Origin: Anaerolineae bacterium
Lineage (GTDB): Bacteria > Chloroflexota > Anaerolineae > Aggregatilineales > Phototrophicaceae
DNA length: 64,000 bases
Direction: 5' to 3'
Assembly: GCA_022823165.1 (NCBI GenBank)
Contig: JAJDXR010000044.1
Coordinates: 23,854 to 87,853, forward strand
A program made the position numbers and the translations under genes. The notes beneath the pieces are model-generated. The model was not told the origin of the DNA, made no database searches, and saw nothing but the letters and a program-made list of their open reading frames with translations. Positions 43,053-51,165 of this stretch are shown one piece after another (positions within the stretch are counted from its first letter, which is position 1; every line of letters begins with the position of its first letter).

Positions 43053-44117
43053 CTAGCTGACAATGCTCGCGGCCGATTTCCCACGCCACTTATGTGCTCC
43101 CTCCAAAACTGATTTCGCTACATTGTCGTAACTTGGATAAACATACATGTTACCCATCTTTTTTCTTTCAAGAATTCTCCAGAGATTGTCGCCTTCATCA
43201 TGTGGAAGAGTCAGCTTCTTCACGTTTCCGGATGATATCAGCTTCAACAATTCTTCTTCAAATGACGGCCATGGATTGCTAGGACAGCTGTCCTTTCGCC
43301 TTATTTCCTTGTGGATAACGAATACTCCTTCTTGCGCACGAAGATTTGGGATTTCGGTTTGTAGATGATTAAGAATGCGAAGCTCCGTAAATGGTTCCAA
43401 AGCATTCAATTTAAGCGCCCAAACTGCCATCTCCTTCGGGAGAGACTCTACGTCACGAATATACTTTTTGGCGTGGCACCTTAGAGCGTCGAAGGCATCT
43501 GATGGAGAGTCCTGATAGATCGCCACAATTTCTTCAAAGCATCCCTCAAGATAGTCCGCTGATAAGTCGTAGTTTGCCAATAGGCTTTTGGTGTCATAAG
43601 CAAAAAACGCAGCCACTAATGCATTGTAGCTAAAGTCAAGAAGTCTTGTGGGAATCCCGTAGTGTTGTGCAATAGCAAATACTACATGCGCGGTGTCGTA
43701 TGCTAGTCCGTTTCCATTGTCGTCAGCAAGTTTTGCCGACGTTGCAGAAAAATTACTGCGCAAATGAGCCATGTAGCTCATTGTATTGCTTGGGAGATCA
43801 AGATTGATAAGGTTGGCATTCTGGATGAAGTTGTGAATCAGGCGAAATTCGTAATTCTGTCCGTATTCAGGTTTCCATTTTCTGAAGAGACTAGGCTCTA
43901 CCTTCCAAGATGAGCAAGCGTGTCCGCGGAAAATCCAGCCGCCGTCGTCGATCCACTCATCCTGCAACTCAATCAGTCGATCAATAAACTTTTGCGCGCA
44001 GCAAAAGCATTCTGTCGCGGCCATGAACGGATCGCTGTCAACGGTAACGGTCTCACATCCAGTCATTATTGCCTCTGTCTGAGAATCAGAATCACAGTGC
44101 GGCAGTGTAATAGACAT
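43053..44117 (-). CDS. FRG-domain protein, lower GC, probably acquired
   Basis: About 354 residues from ATG 44117. The FRG motif appears in WIFRGHACSSWKVEPSLFR near residue 48, with the downstream core QHYGIPTRLLDFSYNALVAAFFA. FRG-domain proteins are of unknown biochemistry and are often found on mobile DNA, some near defence genes. Its base composition (about 45-48% GC by eye) is well below the neighbours. Flanked by repeats on both sides and a possible gene remnant downstream. Confidence 0.8.
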   Translation of the reverse strand: MSITLPHCDSDSQTEAIMTGCETVTVDSDPFMAATECFCCAQKFIDRLIELQDEWIDDGGWIFRGHACSSWKVEPSLFRKWKPEYGQNYEFRLIHNFIQNANLINLDLPSNTMSYMAHLRSNFSATSAKLADDNGNGLAYDTAHVVFAIAQHYGIPTRLLDFSYNALVAAFFAYDTKSLLANYDLSADYLEGCFEEIVAIYQDSPSDAFDALRCHAKKYIRDVESLPKEMAVWALKLNALEPFTELRILNHLQTEIPNLRAQEGVFVIHKEIRRKDSCPSNPWPSFEEELLKLISSGNVKKLTLPHDEGDNLWRILERKKMGNMYVYPSYDNVAKSVLEGAHKWRGKSAASIVS

Positions 44118-44193
44118 CAATCTCCTGTCAATGTGTAACCAATAGCGACTACAGTTGTTCAGAGGTTCTCTCGATGTCTGTGGTTGCCACATC

Positions 44194-44214
44194 GGGCGAC
44201 CTGTCAGGTCGCCC
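44194..44214. repeat. Palindromic repeat with CTAC flank
   Basis: GGGCGACCT-GTC-AGGTCGCCC, a 9-bp perfect stem, followed by CTACA. One of five such palindromes in the window, here between the FRG gene and the Rieske gene, which diverge. Confidence 0.75.
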
Positions 44215-44379
44215 CTACATTTTCTGACGCTGGCACTACTCGCCATCCGAATCCCGAAAACTTTTTACTTGTATCTCCCCGTTTGATTGTGATATATTTA
44301 ACTATCGAAAAGTTGACTCGTTAATTGCGCTAAAGTTCTGGTCTGGCAACGCGGCAGTCCTGTTGGAATGGAAGGCATA

Positions 44380-44979
44380 ATGGCGACAGCAGAATCCACG
44401 AATCCAACCGCGCTGAGCGCGCCCGTAGCCCGCGCTGCGGCGGCGCCGAGCATACAGGTGGCGGCGCCCAGCCGGCGCGAATTCCTCTACTATATTTGGG
44501 GCGCGTCCATAGCCTTGCTGCTGGGCCAAGCCTCCGCGGGCTTGATCTGGTTCGCTTTCCCGCGCTTCAAGGAAGGCGAGTTCGGCGGCGCCTTCGCTTT
44601 TAATCCGGAGGAGCTGCCGGGGGTTGGCGCCGCGCCGACATCGGTGCCGGCCGGCCGCTTCCACGTGACGCAGACCAGCGAGGGCTTGCGGGCGCTGTAT
44701 GGCGTGTGTACGCATCTGGGCTGCCTGCCCAAGTGGGTGCCGACCAATGGCCGCTTTGAATGCCCCTGCCACGGCTCGAAGTTCCAGTTAAGCGGGACCT
44801 GGATTGAGGGACCCGCGCCGCGCAATCTGGACATCTTCATCGCCACGGTGACCTACGCCGATGGCACGACGGTTGAGACGCCAGCAGAGGGCGGCGCCAT
44901 TCCGCTGGATGCCGACCGCGAGATCACCAGCATTCAGATTGACACCGGCGCGCGCATCATAGGCGATTTGCACCCCTAG
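44380..44979 (+). CDS. Rieske iron-sulfur protein of a bc-type complex
   Basis: 199 residues from ATG 44380, with GGAAGG 5 nt upstream. One N-terminal membrane helix (about residues 35-58) after a Tat-like RREF, then a Rieske domain with CTHLGC and CPCHGS binding the 2Fe-2S cluster. Transfers electrons from quinol at cytochrome b to a cytochrome c. Next gene is cytochrome b, 28 nt on. Confidence 0.93.
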   Translation: MATAESTNPTALSAPVARAAAAPSIQVAAPSRREFLYYIWGASIALLLGQASAGLIWFAFPRFKEGEFGGAFAFNPEELPGVGAAPTSVPAGRFHVTQTSEGLRALYGVCTHLGCLPKWVPTNGRFECPCHGSKFQLSGTWIEGPAPRNLDIFIATVTYADGTTVETPAEGGAIPLDADREITSIQIDTGARIIGDLHP

Positions 44980-45007
44980 CGCGGATGAAATCACACGAGG
45001 AGCTGCC

Positions 45008-46900
45008 ATGACCATCCTCCCCTTCCCGTCCTTCCTCGATGACGTCAAGGAAAAGGGCTTCAAGAAGGCGGTATTCGAGGGCATCGACGACTCGGTCGAG
45101 CGCCTGACCGCCGGCTTGAATGTGCAGGACCTGCGCGAAGCCTTCCGCGGGGAAAGCGCCAGCCGCCGGCCGAATCCGCGTTTGACGCCGCATGCTGACG
45201 GCTTCTGGCTGCACATGCGCCCGTCTTATTTCAACCGCGATGTGACGGGTATGTATCCGACATTTCGGCTGGGTTGGCTGTCCTCTTATTTTGTGTTTTT
45301 CGAGACGATCACCGGCATCTTGCTGATGCTCTGGTATACGCCGTCGCCGGAAATAGCTTATGGCGATATGCTGACGATTTTGAGCAATGTGCCGCTGGGT
45401 CAGCTGATGCGCGATATGCACCGCCTGGGCGCCGAGTTCATGGTGGCGGTGGTGGCGCTGCACATGATGCGAACCTGGATCACGGGCAGTTACAAAAAGC
45501 CGCGCCAGTTCACCTGGTTCAGCGGCCTGATTTTGCTCGTGATTACGGGCTTCTTGAGTTTTTCCGGCTATTTGCTGCCTTGGGATCAGCTGTCGCTGTG
45601 GGCGGTGACCATCGGCGCTTCGATGGCGGAGGCGACGCCGGTGGTTGGCGATCAGGTCAACCTGCTGCTGCGTGGCGCGCCGGAACTGGGCGCGAACGGT
45701 CTGCTGCGCTTTTATCTGCTGCATGTGCTGGCGCTGCCGGCGCTGCTCTTCGTCTTCTTCGGCGTGCACTATTACAAAGTGGTCATCCACGGTCACAGTT
45801 TGCCGCCGAAAAAAGAGAACATCGGCGAGGATTCGGCCAAGCGCGTGCCGCTGGACAAACGCGTCTACTTCATCCCCGACATGCTGACTTATGAGATGTT
45901 CTGGCTGGGCGCGACCACTTTCATCATCACAGTGCTCTGCATCTGGTTCTATCATGCGCCGCTGGAGAATCACGCCGATCCGCAGGTGACGCCGCTGGGC
46001 ACGACCGCGCCCTGGTATTTCCTCTGGATTCAAGGCGCGCTCAAGCTGGGCGACAAATTTTTCTGGGGCGTGGCTTTCCCGACCATCGCGTTGGGCGGCC
46101 TGGCGCTGCTGCCCTATCTGGATGTGACGCCGAGCCGCCGCTTCGCGCACCGCCGCTTCATGCTGACGATCGCCATGCTGCTGGTGTCGGTGAGCACGGT
46201 GCTGAGTTATATGGGCTTGGCCAAATTCGCCGTGCAGACCTCGGCTGAAACCGAGATTGTGCACGAGCTGACATTTGAGCCGGCGCACAGCAAGGTCGGC
46301 ATTGGGCGGACGATTCCCTTTGATCAGATGATTGTCGGCGCCTATACGACGGCGCAGACGCACCATCAAGATGACATGTCCACCAACGACATGATCGCCC
46401 GGATCAACGCGGAAACGGCGGCCAACGGTCAATTTGACCAGATGATACAAGAGCTGAAAAATCAGCATCTGGGCGCGAATCAGCTGCCGCTGCGCTTCCG
46501 CAGCGTACCGGCCGACGAGGCGCCGAAGCTGATGCAGGTCATGCAGGAGTTCGCCCATCACCTGGAGGATGTGCCGGAAGAGCTGCCGAATGTTTGGGGC
46601 GCGCTGGTGATCACCGACAACCAAGGCGGTTTGAAACGGCTGGACTGGGTCGTAAGCTGGGACACCGTCTTGATCGAGGGAGGCAACGTGCAGCTAGACG
46701 AGGCTGGCGAGCCGAGCCTGGTCTACGCCACCGAGCAGGTAGCTATGACCGACAGCGAGGGCAATCCGGTGCTGGGCGACGATGGCGAAGCGGTCATGGA
46801 AGAGGTTCCCGTGCTGGATGAAGACGGCAATCCGGTCCCGGCACGGCGCATCTACAGCGACCATCTCTTTATTCACCAGGCATCGGCGTATTTCGATTAG
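45008..46900 (+). CDS. Cytochrome b with long C-terminal extension
   Basis: 630 residues. The first about 415 residues are a full cytochrome b: two His pairs (the first in DMHRLGAEFM...ALHMMRTW, the second in FYLLHVLALP...GVHYYKVVIHG) for two b haems, and about eight membrane helices. The Qo motif, PEWY in most relatives, reads APWY here, losing the Glu. Residues about 420-630 form a soluble, acidic tail of unknown fold containing GNPVLGDDGEAV and DEDGNPVPARR. It forms the quinol-oxidising core with the Rieske gene upstream and the cytochrome downstream. Confidence 0.93.
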   Translation: MTILPFPSFLDDVKEKGFKKAVFEGIDDSVERLTAGLNVQDLREAFRGESASRRPNPRLTPHADGFWLHMRPSYFNRDVTGMYPTFRLGWLSSYFVFFETITGILLMLWYTPSPEIAYGDMLTILSNVPLGQLMRDMHRLGAEFMVAVVALHMMRTWITGSYKKPRQFTWFSGLILLVITGFLSFSGYLLPWDQLSLWAVTIGASMAEATPVVGDQVNLLLRGAPELGANGLLRFYLLHVLALPALLFVFFGVHYYKVVIHGHSLPPKKENIGEDSAKRVPLDKRVYFIPDMLTYEMFWLGATTFIITVLCIWFYHAPLENHADPQVTPLGTTAPWYFLWIQGALKLGDKFFWGVAFPTIALGGLALLPYLDVTPSRRFAHRRFMLTIAMLLVSVSTVLSYMGLAKFAVQTSAETEIVHELTFEPAHSKVGIGRTIPFDQMIVGAYTTAQTHHQDDMSTNDMIARINAETAANGQFDQMIQELKNQHLGANQLPLRFRSVPADEAPKLMQVMQEFAHHLEDVPEELPNVWGALVITDNQGGLKRLDWVVSWDTVLIEGGNVQLDEAGEPSLVYATEQVAMTDSEGNPVLGDDGEAVMEEVPVLDEDGNPVPARRIYSDHLFIHQASAYFD

Positions 46901-46958
46901 CGCTTGCGCGCCGCGTGGTCAATAGCTTGTCGCGGCAAGGGAGACACAGGGACATTTC

Positions 46959-48203
46959 ATGGGTCGACTACTCTTCATAAGGTCAATCGAAGGCCGAATT
47001 CTGGCCGGCATCACCATGTTCGTCGGAATGATGATCCTGGTGGGCTGGGTAGCCATCAACGAAGAAGCGCGAATGCAGGCTTTCGTGCGGCAGCATAACG
47101 GTCGCTCGATTGAACGCGGCGCGGAGCTCTTCGCCTCGCTGTGCGCCGAATGCCATGGCGAAGAAGGATACGGCGCCGACAATCGCGCGCCAGGCTTGAA
47201 CAATCCGCATCTTTTCGGCTTTGACCCGGTGGGGCTGCAGACCGCGGCCATCACCAACGCCAACCGGGCGCTGGTGCGGCTGAACAAGGACACCGACAGA
47301 CTCGTGGTTGAGTTGACTGACGCGGAAAACCCGCCGTCGGCAGAGCGGCAAAATGAAATAATCGCTGAGGTCGAAGCGCTGGAGACACAGATTGAAGAGC
47401 AGCAGGCAGCCATTGAAGCGGCGGTCGCGGAACGCATCGAGATTCTGGGTACGCTGGACAAAGCGGTAGACAACGGCCTCTTCCCGCAATGGGAGTCAAT
47501 CGAAGACAGCGACCGCACGGCTGATAACGAAGTCGAGGTATTTTTCAACACCAATGGCACACGCCTGTCGCAAGTGGGCTGGGCCGGCGATTTGCACGGA
47601 TACGTCGTGACCACGCTGATTCACGGACGACCTGGCAGCGCGCGCGTTTATCCCAGCGGCACCGGCATGGCGGCTTGGTCTCAGACGGCCGGCGGCCCCC
47701 TGCGGCAAGACCAGATCGAAGACCTGGCCGCTTACATCCTCAATTATGACAAGGGCGCCAATTGGACGACCGAGGACTTCCTGGCGGTAGCGCAATACGG
47801 CAAGCCGCTGGCGGATGGCTCGCTGCCAACCGAGCCGCCCCCGCCGCCGGCCGGCGACGATGTACTAGGTATACTGGCGCGCTGGGACGCCGACGAAATC
47901 GTGGGCAGCCCCGTCAGCGGCGAGCTGCTCTACGATGCCGAATTCGGCTGCACCGATTGCCACCGCAATGGCGCATCGGCGCCGGACACGGTAGGCACCT
48001 TCACGCGTATATCGACCGAGCGACTGACGCTGCCGCAATTCACTGGCTACAGCGTGGAGCAGTACCTGGTCGAGAGCATTACGCGCCCGGGCGACTACGT
48101 AGTCGACAGCTACAGTTCGGGCTTGATGCCGACCAACTTCGGTGTGCGCATGACCGATCAGCAATTGGCGGACATTGTCAGCTTCCTGTTGACGCAAGAG
48201 TAA
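46959..48203 (+). CDS. Dihaem cytochrome c with coiled-coil insertion
   Basis: 414 residues with one N-terminal membrane helix (about 12-33). First haem site CAECH (C62, C65, H66) and a second CTDCH (C331, C334, H335). Between the first haem and its candidate Met (TGMAAW) lies a charged helical stretch of about 60 residues (QNEIIAEVEALETQIEEQQA and on), predicted as a coiled coil. It follows cytochrome b and probably acts as the cytochrome c subunit of that complex. A terminator follows. Confidence 0.88.
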   Translation: MGRLLFIRSIEGRILAGITMFVGMMILVGWVAINEEARMQAFVRQHNGRSIERGAELFASLCAECHGEEGYGADNRAPGLNNPHLFGFDPVGLQTAAITNANRALVRLNKDTDRLVVELTDAENPPSAERQNEIIAEVEALETQIEEQQAAIEAAVAERIEILGTLDKAVDNGLFPQWESIEDSDRTADNEVEVFFNTNGTRLSQVGWAGDLHGYVVTTLIHGRPGSARVYPSGTGMAAWSQTAGGPLRQDQIEDLAAYILNYDKGANWTTEDFLAVAQYGKPLADGSLPTEPPPPPAGDDVLGILARWDADEIVGSPVSGELLYDAEFGCTDCHRNGASAPDTVGTFTRISTERLTLPQFTGYSVEQYLVESITRPGDYVVDSYSSGLMPTNFGVRMTDQQLADIVSFLLTQE

Positions 48204-48225
48204 GGCGCTAGTTTAAGCATGAGTG

Positions 48226-48249
48226 AGCCCTCGAAGTCGGGGGCTTTTT
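48226..48249 (+). terminator. Rho-independent terminator after the bc-complex genes
   Basis: AGCCC (48226-48230) pairs with GGGCT (48241-48245), extended by flanking pairs, and ends in TTTTT. Confidence 0.7.
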
Positions 48250-48271
48250 GATTTCTGCGCGGGGGCGCAAG

Positions 48272-48967
48272 ATGCGGAAAACCTTATTGGCGATAGCGCT
48301 GCTTGTACTGACGGCGGCGAGCGGCATCGCCCAAGATGACGCATCCGAGAATTGCGGCGCGGAGGCCTTGACGCGGCAGCAGGGCGCCTTCGCGGCTTAC
48401 CTGACATTCGACTTCGCCAACGATGCCGAGCAGGCCCTGGCCAATCTGTTTCGGCTGGGCGCGCTGTATCAGACGATGGCATTGGACTGCGGCTATCAGC
48501 CGAACGAAGTTGAGATTGACCGCCTGCTGGAGCAGACACTCTCGTTCGTTTCGCTGGACGACTTGATCCTGGCGCAGGCGGTGGGCACGGATATTGATGC
48601 CATCCTGGTTGAGCTCGACGAGGTCTATGGCGATCCTCTTAATGGCCAACTGCTCTACAACGGCTTGGAGCCGGCGCTGGGCGGCGGGACGCTGGGCTGC
48701 GCCGGCTGCCACGAGAACGAAGCGGTGGCGCCGCTGACGGCGGGCGCCTGGACGCGGGTGGACGCCATTCGCCTGACCCAGCCCGAATTTGCTGACTACA
48801 GTCATCGCGAGTATCTGGTGGAAAGTATTGTCCAGCCGATGGCTTATATTCCGCCGGATTACGCCGGCCTGATGCCGGAAATTTACGGGCGGCAACTGAC
48901 CACGCAGCAACTGGCTGATCTGGTGGCTTTTCTCGACAGCCAGGACCAGCTGCTGGAGGATGGCTGA
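48272..48967 (+). CDS. Secreted monohaem cytochrome c
   Basis: 231 residues from ATG 48272, with a cleavable signal peptide (TLLAIALLVLTAASGIAQ). One haem site CAGCH near residue 146, in a C-terminal domain similar to the second haem domain of the preceding dihaem protein (both have LTQPEFADYS- or LTLPQFTGYS-like strings, YLVESI and a late GLMP). The N-terminal 120 residues have no haem motif and are of unknown role. Likely soluble electron carrier or extra subunit. Confidence 0.85.
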   Translation: MRKTLLAIALLVLTAASGIAQDDASENCGAEALTRQQGAFAAYLTFDFANDAEQALANLFRLGALYQTMALDCGYQPNEVEIDRLLEQTLSFVSLDDLILAQAVGTDIDAILVELDEVYGDPLNGQLLYNGLEPALGGGTLGCAGCHENEAVAPLTAGAWTRVDAIRLTQPEFADYSHREYLVESIVQPMAYIPPDYAGLMPEIYGRQLTTQQLADLVAFLDSQDQLLEDG

Positions 48968-49086
48968 GACGCATTAATGAACTGCCGTTCGCGCTTGGGT
49001 CTTTGAATTCGCCGAGTCAGTAGCATGCGGAAAGCGCCCGGATTCTATTTGGGCGGGTTATGCATCTGAGATGCAATCCCCTGTTC

Positions 49087-49287
49087 CTATTCGTGGGCGC
49101 TGTCTTCGTTCGGGGGGCGTTTCGCTTTGATTACGTAATGACTAACGATTCCAGGCCAAAGCTTGGCTGCTTCCTCCGCAGTCACAAAACGCACCTTAGC
49201 GCCTGTTATTGTTCGCTGCTTGGGAGCCGCCTTTTTGTGGAACGAGGCAAGCTCCTTCGCCTGCCTGGCGGTCAGTTTTCTACTCAT
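49087..49287 (-). CDS. Small basic protein of unknown function, second gene of a cassette
   Basis: 66 residues: ARQAKELASFHKKAAPKQ, then a stretch VRFVTAEEAAKLWPGIVSHYV. Basic in the first half. It follows the gene at 49318-49788 by 30 nt on the same strand. Size and pairing resemble a toxin-antitoxin unit, but I recognise no such family in either protein. Confidence 0.5.
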   Translation of the reverse strand: MSRKLTARQAKELASFHKKAAPKQRTITGAKVRFVTAEEAAKLWPGIVSHYVIKAKRPPNEDSAHE

Positions 49288-49317
49288 CGTTCACTCCGCG
49301 TTCCGATTCAGACACAA

Positions 49318-49788
49318 TTACCGAGAATTGTCCGGCCTCTCTTGTGGCAGAGCTGCCAGTCCAGCGCACACTGAACGTATGACTCCGGGCACAATATACC
49401 ATACATTTCGCCAGTTCAGAGTCAACATCACTGTAATAGTAGTAAACTCACGCGGGGTGAACGCTCCCTCGGTATTACTTAACGTTACCACTTCGCTATA
49501 GAGGGTGAATCCCAGCGGGTCTCTGAATTCCACAAGAGGTAAGAGCGGGCGGCCAACGTCAATCTCATCTATCAGCCACCTGGACAGAAGCAGCCAGGGA
49601 GGATCAAGCTCCCGCGCTAAAGGAAGTTCATCGATTTCGGGCGTAGCGTCCACGACGAAGTCTGTTAGTGGCAAGTCCAGCCATTCCGGCTCTCCCGCGT
49701 CGTGCGTAACAGTGTTCTCAGTGGTAACCGTCGTCCAAAGATGTCTCACAATATCCTCACAATTAGAACGGATGCGGAAGCGTATCAC
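49318..49788 (-). CDS. Unknown protein, first gene of a two-gene cassette
   Basis: 156 residues from a GTG. No family recognised. The sequence is acidic in the middle (TPEIDELPLARELDPPW) and has beta-rich stretches (ITVMLTLNWRNVWYIVPG). Base composition is lower in GC than its neighbours. With the 66-residue gene it forms an isolated pair between the cytochrome block and the Ccm operon. Confidence 0.5.
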   Translation of the reverse strand: MIRFRIRSNCEDIVRHLWTTVTTENTVTHDAGEPEWLDLPLTDFVVDATPEIDELPLARELDPPWLLLSRWLIDEIDVGRPLLPLVEFRDPLGFTLYSEVVTLSNTEGAFTPREFTTITVMLTLNWRNVWYIVPGVIRSVCAGLAALPQERPDNSR

Positions 49789-49940
49789 CGGTGAAGGTAT
49801 GTGTCAACAAACCCTGCTCACTTTGTGGCGGTATCTGTCTTGACGCCGGGAGCTGTGATAAAATGCGCGAGTCGCATGAAAACTAGGCGCAAACCATTTT
49901 CCTGTTGATCAAGCGCTTTGCATTCAGGAGAGAATAACAA

Positions 49941-50330
49941 GTGGCCTTAGCCCGAGCCGACAGCCTGATGACGCGGCTGCTGCTGGTCAAGCCAGCGGCC
50001 GCAGTCTCAGCAGCCGAAGATACGGCGGGAACAACGCGCAAGGCGGAGAACGCGCTGACGCTGTCGCTGGCATTTTCTGGCGCGCGCTGCATCTTGCAGT
50101 ACGCCCTGCTGCCTTTCCTGCTGCCGCTGGTCGGGGTGGCGGCGGACGCCACCGTGCCCATTTTGCTGATGATCAATCTGGCGGCGATGGTGTCCATCTA
50201 CTTCAGCTTGCGGCGCTTTTGGACGATCGGCTATGCGCATCGCTGGCGTTATCTGCTGGTGGCGGCGGCCGCGCTGGTCCTGCTGCTGGCCTTCACCTGC
50301 TATGATATTCTAAAGTTGGGCGCGGCTTAG
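49941..50330 (+). CDS. Small membrane protein (three helices), head of the Ccm operon
   Basis: 129 residues from GTG 49941, with AGGAGAG upstream. Three hydrophobic segments at about residues 45-66, 70-88 and 103-125 (LLPFLLPLVGVAA, VPILLMINLAAMVSIYF, LLVAAAALVLLLAFTCY). No family recognised. It precedes the Ccm genes on the same strand, so a link to cytochrome biogenesis is inferred from position. Confidence 0.65.
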   Translation: MALARADSLMTRLLLVKPAAAVSAAEDTAGTTRKAENALTLSLAFSGARCILQYALLPFLLPLVGVAADATVPILLMINLAAMVSIYFSLRRFWTIGYAHRWRYLLVAAAALVLLLAFTCYDILKLGAA

Positions 50331-50395
50331 GCGCTACACTGTCAAGCATGCGCCACAATCGCTTGAGCGAGCTCGCTGACGAGTCGGGAGTGATT

Positions 50396-50611
50396 ATGAA
50401 GAACCTTCAGACATGGAACCGTGAAATACGACTGGCGCTGCTGCTGATGGCCTTGCTGGCGCAGGTTGCTACGGCGCTGGCGCAGAATGCCGAGGAGGCC
50501 TCTTCATCGCCGGCCGGTTTGGCGATGCTGGTGCTATTCTTGGGCATCGCCGGCATGATCGGCGTACTGGTGATACGCTGGAGCCAGACGACCGGCGATG
50601 AGGAAGAATAG
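50396..50611 (+). CDS. Tiny membrane protein before ccmE (CcmD-like position)
   Basis: 71 residues from ATG 50396, with GGGAG 7 nt upstream. A signal-like hydrophobic segment (IRLALLLMALLAQVATALAQ) and a second helix (GLAMLVLFLGIAGMIGVLVI), with an acidic end. It occupies the place where CcmD would be expected and is of similar size, but has two hydrophobic stretches rather than one, so CcmD identity is uncertain. Confidence 0.6.
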   Translation: MKNLQTWNREIRLALLLMALLAQVATALAQNAEEASSSPAGLAMLVLFLGIAGMIGVLVIRWSQTTGDEEE

Positions 50612-50634
50612 CGCTTGATGTCGGTGAGGAGCCC

Positions 50635-51165
50635 ATGACCGAACGCGGGTGGGAAAAACCGAAAAACCTGGAAAAACCCAAACGATCTCAGCGCCTCAAG
50701 TTTCTGACGGCGGGCCTGATCATTTTGGCGGCGGTCCTGTACTTGCTGGTATCAGGCACCTTGCAGGGCGCGCGCTATTTCATCACAGTGGCGGAACTGC
50801 TGCAGGACGCCGCTTACACCGGCCAGACCGTGCGCATCTCCGGCGCGGTCGACGGCGAGACGATCGACTACGACAGCGAAAATGCGGTCATTCAATTTGA
50901 GATCGTCAATCTGCCCAGCGCCTATCAGGATCTGGCGACTGCCCTGCACGAAGCGCTGCTGGATGAAGACGCGCCGAGGTTGAGCATCGTGGTTGAAGAC
51001 GCCGCCATGCCGGATCTGCTGCAGCATGAGGCGCAAGCGATACTGACGGGCGCATTGGCCGGCGATGGCGTTTTCCACGCCAGCGAGCTGCTGCTGAAGT
51101 GCCCCAGCCGATTTGAAGAGAGTACCGGCCCCGAAGGCTTAAGTCAGATACCGGAACATCAATAA
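50635..51165 (+). CDS. ccmE: Cytochrome c maturation haem chaperone CcmE (Cys variant)
   Basis: Periplasm-facing haem chaperone that carries haem from CcmC to CcmF. 176 residues: cytoplasmic basic tail, one membrane helix (about 22-41), then an OB-fold domain. The haem-attachment motif, HxxxY in proteobacteria and CxxxY in archaeal-type CcmE, reads CPSRF here (C156, F160), right after GDGVFHASELLLK. So it is a Cys-type protein with Phe in place of Tyr. Its TAA overlaps the ATG of ccmF. Confidence 0.88.
   Translation: MTERGWEKPKNLEKPKRSQRLKFLTAGLIILAAVLYLLVSGTLQGARYFITVAELLQDAAYTGQTVRISGAVDGETIDYDSENAVIQFEIVNLPSAYQDLATALHEALLDEDAPRLSIVVEDAAMPDLLQHEAQAILTGALAGDGVFHASELLLKCPSRFEESTGPEGLSQIPEHQ

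Noticed and set aside
44957..46624. 555-codon minus-strand frame opposite cytochrome b
   Set aside because: Antisense to an unmistakable cytochrome b; rich in His, Arg and Gln with no domain.
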